Shown: positions 1 to 12,990 of the stretch, piece by piece | Numbering within the stretch: the first letter of the stretch is position 1 | How the letters are laid out: each line of letters begins with the position of its first letter | Origin: Crocodylus rhombifer | Lineage: Eukaryota; Chordata; Crocodylia; Crocodylidae | Assembly: GCA_038503035.1 (NCBI GenBank) | Contig: JAVSML010021662.1 | Span: 124,001-188,000 of the forward strand | Length of the DNA: 64,000 nt | Direction: 5' to 3' | Translations under genes and position numbers: made by a program | Notes under the pieces: model-generated | Database searches by the model: none | What the model was told of the DNA's origin: nothing | What the model saw: only the letters and a program-made list of their open reading frames with translations

Positions 1-171
1 GCAGGATGGTGGGGTTTGGCAGGCTCAGAGGAACTTGCTGGTCCACAGGAATGGGGAGCAAGGGGCCAGTGGACTAAAACAGCCTGGTGCCAGTGTGGGG
101 TAGAAAAAGTACAGCCCTGGGGCTGTGGCCAGCATCTGGGCTTTCCCAGCCTGGGAGAGGGGAATGCACTG

Positions 172-305
172 GAAACTGTAAAGAAGTTTAGTTAGATTGG
201 TTTTACTGGACCTGATCTAAGTTAAACTATGTCGAACACCCTTAACTTAGATCAGGTCTGCCATTTTTAGGCCAATCTAACTGTCCTGCACTTCTGTACA
301 GTTTG
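172..305. repeat. Snapback hairpin (MITE-like inverted repeat)
   Basis: Two arms fold back on each other. The inner left arm (about 190-224) contains GTTAGATTGG...CTGATCTAAGTTA and the right arm (243-282) is its reverse complement with few mismatches, leaving a loop of about 18 bases. Pairing continues outward through AAACTGTA..AGAAGT on the left and its complement near 291-304, with a short indel. The compact shape and lack of coding sequence suggest a foldback MITE or the subterminal part of a DNA transposon cut by the window edge. Family unknown. Confidence 0.6.
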
Positions 306-3300
306 CACTTAAATCAACCTAACTAGGGATTGAAGTGTAAAGCCCACACCTGGGTGAACTAAGTTCCATTGGGTGGCCACTATTAAAGTGATTTAACCTC
401 CCCCTTAACTCCCTGAACATCTGTACCTAGCCTCATATAATTTATGATATTTATCTTGCACAGATATACTGTGAATTGTAGACAGACAGAAAAACGTAAG
501 GCCTGATTCTGCTCCCCTCTTGCAGTCAACGCAGTTATTCCAGTGCACCACCAGCATGAATACATGATGAATCACATGCCAACATTTCTCTACCCCTTTC
601 AGTGTACAAGTACATTAGCTGCATATGCTGAACAATTGGTGTAACTTGCTAAGTTTTCCATTGCAACATACCAGGTGGCATGCACTGATCATCGTCTCAC
701 ATATGTAGAACTGGCATTTATTTGTGCTAGCCGATGTGGAATCACACATTACAGTGATGCATGGGTGGGGGGAAAGCAATGTAACCCCTGGAATAACAGA
801 CTATTTCCTGAGACTCAGGCCAACTTCCAGAAGGCCGGGTTGTGGCACATACACAGATTCTGAGTAGACTATGAGTTTGAAAAGCTTTCTTTTGCTACCT
901 AAGCAGTTAAGTTTCTCTGAATCCCTACATAACTTTCACTCCATCAGCTGTAGATCGTAAATCTAGCTCTTTCAGAGTGGCTTTAAAGTATCCCAGGAGA
1001 AACAACAAAATAAACTTTTTATAACTCCCTTTATTCAGCATCGTTTCTCTCTCATTCTTCCACATGCCGCTGGGCCTGGAAAAAGCCCACTGGAGTCAAT
1101 GGAATGACTCCCCTTAACTTCAGTGGGCACTGGATCAGGCCTGTTATGAGCAGCCTTATTGGCCTCTGCTGAGAGTGGTCTTATTTCAGAATAGCCATCT
1201 TCCTAGACAAGGTACCACAGATGGTTTCTCTATAAAGATGCTTTCCTTTGGGTTTCAAGGAACAACAACAAAATACAATTTCAAAAAAAAAGTGCTGCGC
1301 GGAAGCCATCCATCTTAAAAAAACGTGTTATGCCTTCTAAGCATTTCTAAATCAAAGACTAATAAATAAAACATGGGTTCAGAGTTAAAGGGGGGGAAAG
1401 AGCCCTTTTAACAGATTAAAGTTCTCACCGTGCTTGACACTGTGAAATAAGTGTGTTAAGAAGCAGGGCTGTTAAGAAAGCAAACCGGTTCTGCTGACAG
1501 TTACCAGAAGTTGTGCGTCTTTGTGGGAGTCGCTGTCAGGAAAAGTGAAAAAAAGAAGTAAAACAACATCCATTTCCAACAGAAGGTTTGCTTGTTCATT
1601 AGCCATGTGATACAGCACAAACCCAGTTACTATGGTGGGAGTGGAGAAATAAGCAGAGTCATCTCCCATCCCCACCCAAAAAAATAAATCAGCAACATTT
1701 CCCTGCTTCGAATTTTGTCTTGCTTTCAGCAGATGGGAAACGCTGTGATTTGGTGTAGCAATGCCACGTTCACTAAGCTGTGTCTACTTGCCCACAGCTA
1801 TGAGTCTTAGCAACTGAGTAGCTGAGTACTGAATCCCTAACCTTACCTCCCTAGCTGGTTTCCCCTTGTCTTTCAGAAGATGCATGGCTTGTAAAAGTTG
1901 TGTTTGTAGCAAGTGGGAGTTTTCGGCATTGGGGGACGGGGGGTCATTGGTTAAATAATATGGTATTAATATCACTTGGAGAGATCTGTAGCAGCAGAGT
2001 GGTTTTTTAGTTCTCCATTCCAAGCCTGTTGTGTTTAACAGACGAGAGAGTCTTACAGTGGAGGTCACTGCAAATCCTCCTGAATATTTTATCAGTTTAG
2101 CTTCTTAGGGTTTTGTTGACAAAGACACCTAGAGGGTGTGAAGGGCATGGGGCTCAGAGGAGGGGAGGTAAAGTCTGTGGCTGTGCAAACCCTGCTTCCT
2201 ACCTCGAGCCCAAACTACTTAAGCTAAAGAAGGGGCAAAGGTTTTGAAATGAAAAGGGAGAGGATCATGCACAAGGTTAGAACTGTATCTGCTGTAGCAT
2301 TGTTTGTATTAGCAAAAGGAGTCCCCATCAATGTGAATGAGAGCCGGATCATTTAGCTGTCAGGCTGTAAAGGAGCAATTTTATGATTCCAGCTGGCATC
2401 CTATAACCTTTTAGGACCAACTTGCTTGCCACTGTCATATACTGAAATATCATAGCAAATGGCAGCCCTAGATCGCAATATAAACAAACATGCAAAGCAG
2501 CTATATTTTCCAAGCTCAGCGGTACACCTCAGATATATTACCAATGTCCACTGTGAAAATGCCAATTTAGAGCCATTTTCCACACAGTTGTATCAGCCAT
2601 CTCCAAAATGAACAGGACAGCATGACACATGATCAGAGGGAAAAAACCTATAAAATTAAATGGCATCATTTATTGGAGAGAGCCCAGTTATAGCTTGCCC
2701 TAGGATCTCATTATACTCCTCCTCTATTGTGCACTGATAATAGTCCTCTGCCATCTGATAATGACTTTAATATCTTTCTAAAATGATGATAATTGGATAC
2801 ATTTATGAACCTTCTTAAAAGAAAGCCTGTTCTCCCTTCCTGACATATTGAAATCCATGCCAGCGTGCAGCATTCCAATAAGGAGTGAAGGGGCCCCAAG
2901 CAAAGGAAACCAGAACGCCATTGTTTTATCAAAGGGCAAACTTGTCTCCTTGGGACACAGGTGAGGTTGTCTTCGCAGTGCTGTGGGACAGTGTTTTCAA
3001 GAGTCTTAGGGAGTTTAGATACTCCACTCCACTGAAATTCAGAGCTGCAGCAAATCCAGCCCTCAAAAAAAAAATGGAGCAATATGGCAGGCTGATAATT
3101 ACCCCTGGCATGGTGAGTTTTATACATCCTGCTCGTTACTGTGCTCCAAGTGAGTTTTCTGTTGGTCTTTGGCTTAGCTTGACTGACTCATTGTAAACCT
3201 CTTTCTAGCCGTCACAGGTCAAAACTTCCAGTACCATAGCTCGAAATAGATAGTAGAAATTAATGACTAAATAATATTTCTGCGGCATGAGAGGCCTTTC

Positions 3301-5201
3301 TTTTTCCCCCAAAGCACTGGTAGAAGCTCCAGCCTACATCAGAACAGAATTGAATTTTCCCTGGCACCTTTCACACACCAGGCATCTCAAGAGTGCCTTA
3401 CAAAGCAACGGCTGTCGTGAAATACTGCAGCTATTATGCTCTCGTCACACACAGTCTGGGACATTAGAACTTGTGCTCTTTTTTTTTTCCATTTATTTAC
3501 TCATTTATTATAAGATTGACAGCCCTGCAGACTGCCACTTTATACTTCTTCAGCTCGGCAACTGTAGCAACAGTGTAATGTTCATTGCACTTCTCGGCCA
3601 ATGTACCTCAACCCTGACACGCATGGAGCACCTCTCAGCCTCTGCTGACACTAACAATTAAAGCCAGTTTTGGTGGTGGTTTGGGGATGGGGACATTTGT
3701 CCATTGGGAGCTAGAAGGACAGCAACTCATTTTGCACAGGATACTGAATAGCCATCGGATACTAATGACTTTCAGTAGCTACTGACCTAAGCTGGACTCC
3801 AATTGGTGACCTACATTTCATCAGCATCCCCCTGAGATACGCTGTCCACCAGAACCTGTTTTCCGAAAGTATAAATGTCACCCAGCACAGAGATTATTCC
3901 CAGCACTTAAAAAAAAAAGTGCCATGGCATTCTTATCTTCCCCTGCAGAGATGGACAACAGAGATGGACAGAATAGGATATCAGTTTGATATCTGATGTG
4001 AAGGACAACACTTCTAACAATGCAGAAACTTTTTAATGCTGTGCAGCAGCACCATTATTTGAAAGGATGGCTGTGATTATTCATATTATTATTTCTACTA
4101 TTTTAGTGCCTATGAGCATCAATTTGCATCAAAGTCGTAAGTGACACACAGTAGCCAGACACTGCACTTACATGTAGGCATGGGATCCAATCTGATTTGT
4201 GGCTTGTAAGTGCTGGTGGCAGGGACTTTAATATTAGGTGTGTGAACAAAATCAGTACCTTGGATGCTCCAACCATGGTCAGTGCCTGTAAATGCTAGTA
4301 TAATTCAAATTATTAACAATAGTTATATGTGTATTTCAGTTAAATGTGGATGTTTGATTTGCCTGACACTTAAAAAGCAACCAAAAGTATCCCTATATCT
4401 TACTGAACTCAACTATACAGCAGAAAGTGATGGTTCTTAACAGGAAATCAAGAACAGAAAACAGTCATTATCTCCTCCTGACTCTGCTGACAAGTATAAT
4501 TTTTTTTTAATTCTACATTTTTAATTTAATTTTTGTCTTTCTTTTTCCTCTTGATTCTGCAGATCAACATCAGTCCTGCAGAGGTACGGAAAGCATTTGT
4601 CACTCTCTATTTGCATGTTCTGATGAAGACCCAGACCTCGTCCTTTCAGATTGGACTTACTGGGCACTGGCCATTGTCTGACTCCCTGTTGGTTTTTCTT
4701 CCTCACTCTTGTTATTGGAGCCCCTCTTAGGACTGAGGGGCTTTCAGGAGGCTAATGCCAAGGACATGTACCAGCAAAGGAGAATGTCAAGAGTGAGTAA
4801 GAAATAGAAGAATCCAGGAGGAAAGAGCAATGGTAGTGGACCAGGCTACAGGGTATGCTAAAATGAAGAGAAGTATTAATGTTTTGAAAGGGCTGAAACC
4901 ATGAAGTTAATGGGGAATTCTACTGTTCATGTCAATAAGAATAGCCTTGAGCTCCAAAGAGTCAAGAAAATTGATGTGTATGTTGAAGTGGGTGGGAAGC
5001 TAGCTGGGAGGCTTAGGAAAGGCCACCATACCTCTTAGGTCTGCTTCCCAAACCTACCTGATTGTTTTCCACTTCTTCATCCAACCAAGTGCAAGAGCCC
5101 AATTTACCATTGTGTGGTAAAGTATACAGCGCAAAGGGAAAGGAAAATGCCAATAAATTGAAATAACTGACCTTTCTAAGCATGTCAAACTGGAGGATAT
5201 G
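306..5201. other. Long stretch with no recognisable gene
   Basis: Only short reading frames occur here and none resembles a known protein. Small structures seen: an inverted repeat 1085-1096 / 1117-1128 (GCCCACTGGAGT against ACTTCAGTGGGC), a fragment type common in sauropsid DNA, and 3356-3412, which resembles an old dispersed amniote repeat but is too decayed to name. Polypurine and polypyrimidine runs occur near 1285, 3480 and 4500. Otherwise I see nothing. Confidence 0.5.
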
Positions 5202-5218
5202 CAGTGGCATAACTAGGG
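5202..5218. repeat. Possible hAT-type terminus, one end only
   Basis: The sequence CAGTGGCATAACTAGGG looks like the terminal inverted repeat of a widespread vertebrate hAT-like family. I could not find the matching inverted end downstream, so the element is either truncated or this is a chance match. Confidence 0.3.
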
Positions 5219-6169
5219 CAGGGCAAATGGAGCAACCATCCTGGGTGCTGACGTGGAAGGGAAGGGTGCAAAAAAGTGGCAGCTGCCAGCAGTTGAATGA
5301 TCATGCTTGCAGCAGCAAACACAAGTCACCACTGGCTCTGTGCCCTGAATGCCTGGTTGCATCTCTACACTGCTGGAGACATAACTACACAAGGAACAGG
5401 GCAAGGGTGAATTGGGCTTCCCACTCTTTTGAAAAAGACAAAATCTGTAGTCTACCAGTATTCCCATCTCCCTCCTCCCCTCATCCCTTTTCTATCAAGA
5501 TGAGCCCTAAACCTTGCCACCACCTTTAGGCAGCTGTTTGAGGAAAAGCATCCCTGGTTTTTCCAGTCTCTTGCATTTCCTCCATATCCTTTGTTTTCCT
5601 CTGTCTTCTGCCTTATTCCTTCTTTTTTGGCATTCATCTCCTGCCTTCCATTTCCAAGCATACCCTTATATCCCATCCTAGAGGGTTCTTTTTTATGACT
5701 CCACTTCCTGCCACAGAAGAATTGCCATGTCACATCCCAGTTCCATACTAGTATTCAGTGACATGCTGAAATATTACTCGCTAGCAAACAAGCTGCATGG
5801 GGGCATTGACTCATCCAACCTCTGAAGCGCAAGTGGAACTCCACTAATAGCTATACTAGATGAGCACCATGGTCTGTTTAAAGTCAAAAGCCAACCCAAG
5901 CCTAATGGCTTATTGGTCTAGCATGGGTAAAATGTACCAGTTTTCAGTAGCAAAGGGCACACAGGGAAGTGATATGACCAGCATTATCCCAAGCCTGAAT
6001 GACACATTCACTCCTGGTTCAGCTGGTGAGTGCTTGTGTTAAAAGTGTAGCCAAGGGGCTTGAACTCATGCCTCAGGAGCTATAGCAAAGTGATTTACTA
6101 GCTGAATGGTCTAGTAAAGTATTATTGTAACTGCTGTTAATATTATTATTGAATTTTTTTTGGATTACC
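5219..6169. other. No recognisable gene
   Basis: Non-coding DNA with a CT-rich patch at about 5460-5640. No repeat family recognised apart from whatever element the terminus at 5202 may belong to. Confidence 0.4.
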
Positions 6170-6310
6170 CTACCACCTAAAAGATCTCGTCATGAACCAG
6201 GACCCTATTTTGAGGGGCGTTAAATAAATAGAATGAAAGGAGTTTCCTACCTTAAAGAGCTTACCATCCAAGTACAAGACAAGAAATGGCACGTGTATAC
6301 AGGTATGTGC
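6170..6310 (+). repeat. Ancient dispersed amniote repeat fragment
   Basis: The string TTAAAGAGCTTACCATCCAA followed by ACAAGACAAG resembles an old interspersed repeat found across amniotes (CCTGAAGAGCTTACAATCTAA type). Heavily diverged; family name not assigned. Confidence 0.3.
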
Positions 6311-6524
6311 CGTGGCATACCAGTAAACAGTGGGGCAGTGTTGGTCAGTAGGATAAGTCATGAAACTCCGTATGAACAACTAACCACAGGCAGGTTGTTT
6401 GTTTTGTTGTTTCTTTTTGTAGGTGTTATGGTAACTAATAGTCTGAAGGGCAAAACTAGAGGCCTGAATATGTTTATATGTGGACACACTGTCTGCTCGT
6501 TGGAAAGATATCCTTAGATGACTT

Positions 6525-6640
6525 CCCTACAACTCTGTGCCCTCATCTGTGGAAGGGAAAAAACCCTTACCAGCCTTGCAAAATGTCATGGAAGCTAGTT
6601 TAGTTACTGTTTGTATAATGCTGTGGCCTTTGAAAGTGTT
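6525..6640 (+). repeat. MIR-like SINE fragment
   Basis: CTCTGTGCCCTCATCTGTGG followed by a purine patch, CCTTACCAGCCTTGCAAAATG and a trailing AGTTACTGTTTGTATAATGC preserves the order of the MIR core and 3' half (CTCATCTGTAAAATGGGG...ACCT..CACAGGGTTG). Highly diverged, as expected for MIR outside mammals. Confidence 0.4.
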
Positions 6641-9600
6641 ACTGAAGTATTAGGTTAGATTTTGAATATCACTGCCAGTTTGTTTCACAATCTGAGGTAC
6701 TTTGGTTTCTATTTTCAATACTAATTTGTTTTGCAGTGCTGTTTAAATAAACTGCAAATGATGTCCATCACAGTTAGGAAAGGTTTCAGCATCCAGAGTC
6801 AAGCATTCAGCACAGCACTGCAAAGCAGAGTAGAGCAGTATCTTTTTACTCTGTTCTTTTGAATTGTACCCATCTTGGGTTAGCTGCAAAGTGAAACTTA
6901 CTCAATATTTGTTAGTTTCACGTTGAAGTCCATCATGCACCTCCTTGGTCAAGTGGCTGTCTTCTTAGCTTTTACTAGCTCCCTGAGCTGGTAAGCAAAA
7001 TCTTTATAGGGAATATTATACCACACAAAATCTTTCTCTGTGTTCCTTCCCTTTCAGATTCTTACTCTATTTGTGTTTTTTACATGCATTTTATTCTGTT
7101 ACTAAGAGATGCTGATGTTTCTACCACATTATTAACTTTTTTGATATTCCATTTTAAAAAATAACCTTTTTTTCATTAAAGCTTCTTGTCTATTAATGCA
7201 AATATCATTTCAACTAAAAGTGTCTAGGACCTATTACTGCAAAAGTAACTAAGATATCACCTCTCCCACAAGTTCTGATTCCTTTTGCCTCTAGTCCAAT
7301 ACGGCTACAACCTGGATATTATCTGCAGTGCTTTCTAACTTACACATCTAGGCAGCAAACTTCTGGTTTAAAAACAATGTTTCTTTGTCAGCTGCATTCT
7401 CACATATTGATGTTGAAGTGATTTATAGGAGAAATACTTACAATGGTGACATTGTTATTTTTAACTGCCTATTTTAGCTCTAAGCCATAAAACTTTACAT
7501 ATTCTTATGTTAACAATATTGTTTGGCTTTCCTTTGCTTGGGTTCACTCTTGCTTTTGGATGACTTCCTTTACCTACCCTCACTCAGTAATGAGCACATT
7601 TATTTTTACAACTAATCCCAAAAGTCACTGAATAATTTCTGCTGAAGAGAAGTACTTGAGGCTTTAAAATTGCTGTGATTTCTCACTTTTTTTCCTTTGA
7701 CTTAACTACCCACATAATGTGTTCACCAACTCCCTCCTCTTTGTGTTGGGAATGTTTCTTTTTACACCTTGGTGTCAAACTATTTTCTGAACTGAAGATC
7801 TAAAGCTTTAAGATTTCTGGAGGGAGTTTCTGGCTCTGAACTTCAGTAGCATAAAAATGTAAATTAAAAGTAGCATTATGACTTGATCCTCAGAATCTAA
7901 ATTACACCAATGTATAGTGGCTTCCTGGAATTGTTATACCAACCAAGAATCGTAGGAAGACAATACCTTCAAGAGAAGACCCCCTCCCGCCCTGGACTAT
8001 GCTACTGTCTCCCCTACATTGAGAAGGGAGGGCAGATAGGGGGAGTTAAGATAGATACACTGCTAAAGATCTGCCCATGCAAGAAGGATCTTCATCCTTC
8101 ATTCAAGGTCTCATTCATGGTTTTTGTACATCTAACAGTGCTAATATTGTGTGGCACCCTGAACCACTCTTAAAACAATCTCATAGCATGTTGGTTGAGA
8201 TTCAGTGGACTAGAGTGAGGTCACAAAGCTGGATAGCTGCAGAACTAGACGTAGAGTCCAGGCCTCTAAATCCTAGTGCATTATCGTATTTTCTGGATCC
8301 ATGCTGCCTCTTCTGTATAAGCATATAACCTGTGGATGGAAAGGGCCACTAAAAGAATCGATGTAGTTATCTTTCTATCAGCACAATAGTAATAGAATGA
8401 AATCAGCAGATTACATGGAGACATTGTGAAAAATCTAATCAGTGGATTCATGGTTTCAGAACTGTACAAGAAGGGGAAAAAGACTTCCTAACAAAAGCTT
8501 CTCTTTGGAGGGTTTGGATTTCAGAAAGGGCTAAAAGCAAGAGTTTTAAAAGAACGTGTCATAAGAATGTGTACAATGTCCATCAGTTTGCTGTAGACCA
8601 GAGCAAATCTCTGGCATATTTCAAATTTACGATGCCTAGAAAAATCATGTAAGAGTGTTGTCGGCGATGTTTATTACAGCCATCATTTTCACCAGCAACT
8701 GACCTACACAGACTTACCGAGATGTTCTTAGACTTATACTTGTTCCTGAACTTGGTCCAGTGAATTTTGCATTGAGAAATGTAAAGAAACGCTCCCCCCC
8801 ACCAAAAAAAATTAAACCCAATATATTATACTCCTCTTTCTGTGGTATAGGTCTTATGTTCACTAGAGGGAAGCTGTCAGAATGCCACAGCCATTTTATT
8901 GCACATAATCACACAAAGTGTCTTTGAGATGATAGCTGGTGTGTGTGTGTGTGGGGGGGGGCAGTGATTCTTATGTTTGAGGGTAAAACAGGAGAAGAGC
9001 TAGAGCATAACATGATGGAAAGATGACCTATTCAACAGAACAGTAAACTTATATAAAGCTGTCACTTCTACAAGACAAAGATAGTGTTCATGCCTCAATA
9101 AGACCTGCAAACCTCTGAACAGTTCATGTACCTAATAAGGTCAATATTAATGAACAAATAGCATGCCAGCTATGCAAGAAATAAATGCCTCCTGCTTTAG
9201 ACCTAGAAGGAAGGCCCCCTCTCCCCAGCTCTTCCCTGTTAGTAATGCTTGTGGCTGGCTCTATTCCTTTGTTAGCTTAGGACTCTCCTGTGGCTCCTAA
9301 TCACCTAATAGTTCAATATTGTGCTATCCAGTGAGTAATCCAGCATAAGGTATACACAAACATGCTGATTTTTCAGCTGGATCTACACAATAGTTCCTTT
9401 TTAATTGCATCTGACATTACTGGTAATGTTCTATGCAGCTCCATGCATAACACACATTTAATTGTACCTGTATTGTAGTGATAACACTATGGAATGATAA
9501 TTCTTTATATTTGTAGCATGTGGAAGCCAATTCATTCTGGGTATTTCAATGCAGTTTATTAACTGGGAAGATTGGGTAGCTGGAACCTCCTTTATTAAAG

Positions 9601-10756
9601 TTATTGGCTGCCCTGTAGCAACTGAAATAAATTGTGATAATAGCCAGAACAAATTAGCTTGCATAAGAATTAGCTGTTAAATGAAAAAAGCAGGAGGGGG
9701 GAAATAAACATTTGCTTGGTATATAAAATGCCCTTTATTTGCAAATATAAAAATATTAACAAGTAAAGGAAAATAAAGGATGGAGTGTACAGGAGATTAA
9801 ATTCTCCTATTGCAGGCATTGTATGTGTGTTATGCCATATAACCTTTATGACTGGAATTAAGTTGTTCAAGATTTCCTTAAAAACCGTTGGTATGAAAGG
9901 GCCATTGTGTATCATATTAAGATTTCAGACAAAATTCAGCAACTCTGTAACTCCAAGGATACACAGAAGAATTGTTCCCACTTAAACCAATTGATTTCTT
10001 TAGCTCAAAAGCATTGAGAGCTTGCTTCCTTATCTGCCTAAAAATTATAGGCCTGATCCAAAGCCCATTGAAGCTAATGGAAAGAATTCAGCTGCATTTC
10101 TGAGAGTTGTGAGTAGGCCATGTTGCCATTTTGAACCTTGTCTTTTTCACTTACTCAGGAAACATCCTAAGAAGCCTTAAGAAAAACATCAGGGCAGAAT
10201 AAATTACATTTTTTGATCTTTTACATCAATGGTTATGTAGAATAACTGCATTGACTTAACTGGGTTATTCTGGTTTTGATCAGTATGGCTGTGATCAAAA
10301 CCTATAATCAAAGCCTATGAATGTTTATAGGCTACAGTATCAGTAAACTAGAGTATGAAGGATAGCACAAGGCATATGCAGGGATATAGTGCAACAATCC
10401 TATTTGGCTGTTCACTCAAACATACTCGATTTGAGAATGCACTAGGGCCTGACTTACCCAAGAGGATGGGTAGAATCCTTATGCAAAGGGGGGAGTGCCT
10501 TGGTCAGGAGACTAGCTGATTGGTGGAGAGAGGGTAGATAAGAGAAACTTAGTAATATCCCCACGATATAGCCCTGGAGAGAGAAATAAGGTCCCCCAGG
10601 AGGCCCCTTTAAGTCTTGTGCAAATGGCATAGGATCATTCTTTTCTGAATTGTACTGACCTAGCCTTGTTAGCTTATTGTGGCACTACAGCCAATAGCAT
10701 GGGGCAATCTGTTGCAAAGAAAGAGCGGTGCGGATAGAGTGGGAGTGTTGCTTGTT
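6641..10756. other. Long stretch without a gene
   Basis: AT-rich DNA with no coding signal. About 7281-7320 holds a short piece (CAATACGGCTACAACCTGGA) that resembles the tail of the Penelope-like repeats seen elsewhere in the window. 8939-8961 is a (GT)n run followed by a G run. Near 10050 there is a short copy of the CCCATTGAAG..AATGG type fragment. Nothing else recognised. Confidence 0.45.
8939..8961. repeat. (GT)n microsatellite followed by G run
   Basis: Seven GT units run directly into nine consecutive G residues. A simple repeat, probably polymorphic in length. Confidence 0.9.
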
Positions 10757-11939
10757 TGTTTTTCTTTCTTTCTTTTTCCTTACCTTACTTTTGTTTTAAC
10801 AAATTGATTGGGAAAAGCACCAGGATTAATTCTACCACCACTGCCCAAAACAATTTTTCATCATCAAACAAATTTACGTATACCAGCCTGAAATTAATTT
10901 TCCAGGAACATTCACACACAAAAAATCACTATAGGTCCAAATGTTTATGGAAAATAGATGCAAAAGGGCATGAGAAGATGGAGAATCAACAATCATTTTT
11001 TATTTTTTATTACCCAGTTTTCTGTTTCACCACACTTTCTGGTGCCAGCACCTGCATAAAATGAGTCAGTTGTCTTGATTCCACTTCTAGTTAGTATGTC
11101 TCTCTTGAGCTGTCACTTGGTATTGCAGGGGCCCATACCTGCGTTGGGTCCAGCATGTATGCACTGTTGGAAAAGTGTCTTAAGAGATATGGCTATCTGC
11201 GGCTCCTGATGGATCACTCTCTTTCCTGCCACGACTCGATGGAATGCTTAACTTGTTGGGAGCTGGAGTGTGCTGACAGTCACCCTTCTCAAATCCCACC
11301 CAGGAACTTCAGGGGAATTTTTCTTCTCCTTACACCCCACCCTTACCACATTACAGAACAGAAAACACACTCCTGGTGAATGATTTGGGCCACTAGCTTG
11401 GCTACTGGATTAAGTTTGCCCAGGCCCTGCAGGTCTGGTTGTCAAGTCCTGGTTTAGCCAGCCACATTCTGGCCCTGCCGGTTAGGACCTAACTGGAGAG
11501 ATCTGCGCTGGCACAGTCTTTCCCTTGCTGGCCCTTGATGGCTAGTGGCAGGCAGATACTAACTCCAGGCCTATTGGGTTTAGTTGCAGAAAAAAAAAAG
11601 AAAGAAACAATAACAAAAAAAATAGTCCCCAATAAGCTTCTATCCAGAGCAACATGAATATAGGCCCTTGGATCTCCTTTTGATGAAACTCCTTCGGGTG
11701 TGATTCTGCCCTCAGTTTGGGGTAATAGACTTTGGACCTCTCCTGATGATACCAGAAAATAAGAGAGAAGAAAAAAGGAAGCAAACAGATGCCACCTGTT
11801 GCGGGGCTGGTTCCTGTCCTATTAGGTTGCTGACACCACACTTGGGCCTATTCTGGCCTCCACCTTCCCCACTCTGGGCCTTGCTTGCTGGGCTGTGGAG
11901 TCTCCCCCTTCTTCTCCTTACACAGATCACCTCCAGGGA
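10757..11939. other. No recognisable gene
   Basis: Begins with a TTCTTTC-type polypyrimidine patch and contains A-rich runs near 11590-11620. Overlapping short reading frames on both strands here have low-complexity composition and no recognised domain. Confidence 0.4.
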
Positions 11940-11992
11940 GGGCAAAAGGAGTAAAAAAAGGAAGAAAAAGAAAAGAAAAAAACCAGATGCTC
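11940..11992 (+). repeat. Polypurine (GA/A-rich) tract
   Basis: More than 50 bases that are almost entirely A and G on the plus strand. This produces lysine-rich and arginine-rich spurious translations in overlapping frames. Confidence 0.8.
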
Positions 11993-12277
11993 AAGGGTCC
12001 ACCGGCTGATCACTCACAAGTTGGGGCTCTCACAGCTGAGCTGCTCCAATCTTCACTATGTTCAGGCTGCTGTCCCTCTTTCTATCCGGATCTGCAGCCT
12101 TCTTTAGTGCTGCCTTCACTGGCACGGTCTGATGATCCTCCGATGGTCTCTCTCGCTTTGGGCACTCTTCACTACTTGCAGAAGGACTGTTGCTTCCAGT
12201 CCTGGTGTGGCGGACTGACAGATACAGCCTGGCACGTCTGGGACTTGGAGAATTTTCTGTGTGATGGGTGGAACCCA

Positions 12278-12330
12278 CCCACCAATCAGGTAACTATTGG
12301 GAGGAGCTTTGCCCCGCCCCTGGTTGGGGC
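12278..12330. promoter_or_regulatory. CCAAT / GC-box cluster, promoter-like
   Basis: An ACCAATCAGG box (about 12280), an inverted CCAAT (CTATTGGGAGG, about 12294) and a GC box (CCCCGCCCC, about 12311) lie within 45 bases, followed by a polypurine stretch. The spacing is like that of a TATA-less vertebrate or retroviral-LTR promoter. No downstream gene is identified, so function is unproven; it could be the U3 part of an unrecognised LTR. Confidence 0.3.
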
Positions 12331-12599
12331 AAGAGAGAGGGAGGGAAAAAAAGAGAAAAGCCTCAGACCTGGTTCGAGACTACACTCTGCCAGTCCGGCA
12401 GAGCTTTGGGGGGCAGAACCTCTGAAGAGAACAAAAGGAGCTGCATGCCTAGCATACAGCAGACACATTGAGGGATGAAGGGAAGAGCGGGACTTAGAAG
12501 AGCTGAGGAGAGTTGCTCAGCGGGGCAAAGCAGTAGCCTGGAGGAGCCCTGAAGACTTCTGGCAGCAGGACGCAGCAGACAGCTCCAGCAGCCAGGTTC

Positions 12600-12985
12600 T
12601 TGGTGCACAGCATGGCGTCCAGACCCTGGGATCTGCATGAGGTGGCTCAGGTCTGCAGCCCCTGACGTGTAGCCAGAGACATGGTGCATGGGCTGGTGCA
12701 TGAAGCAAGACCCTGGAAGCCACTCATGGCAGCTTAGGTCCCCCGCCCCATCCCAGAACAAGGCTGGGAATTTGGTGCAGGAAGTGCTGTATGGAGGGTG
12801 AAAGAACCTGGGAACTGCTTGAGGTGGCTCGGGTCTACAGCTGCTGGCACTGGGCCAGCAGCTGGGTGTAGATGATACTGCATGGAAGGCCCGTGAGCTT
12901 CATGAGGTGGCCTGGGCCTCCAACCCTTTAGCAGAAGGCAGAGCCTTGGGTGCACATGAGGGTGCATGGGGGTCCACACTGGCTG
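12600..12985 (+). repeat. Degenerate tandem repeat, GC-rich
   Basis: A motif of the form CATGAGGTGGC followed by GGTCTGCAGC recurs at roughly 12637, 12820 (CTTGAGGTGGC, GGTCTACAGC) and 12901 (CATGAGGTGGC, GGCCTCCAACC). Each is followed by related GGTGCATG/ACTGCATG strings. Unit spacing is irregular (about 80-180 bases). The reading frames over it are by-products of the repeat. Confidence 0.5.
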
Positions 12986-12990
12986 GCAGG

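Noticed and set aside
2711..3196. Frames of 103 and 138 codons on opposite strands
   Set aside because: They overlap on opposite strands and match no family I know; expected by chance in 64 kb.
11542..12478. Overlapping 77-197 codon frames on both strands
   Set aside because: They overlap each other in several frames, are low-complexity (polylysine, leucine and phenylalanine runs from purine tracts) and show no domain.
12363..12761. 132-codon minus-strand frame, cysteine-rich
   Set aside because: It lies over the degenerate GC-rich tandem array, and alternative frames on both strands are equally open.
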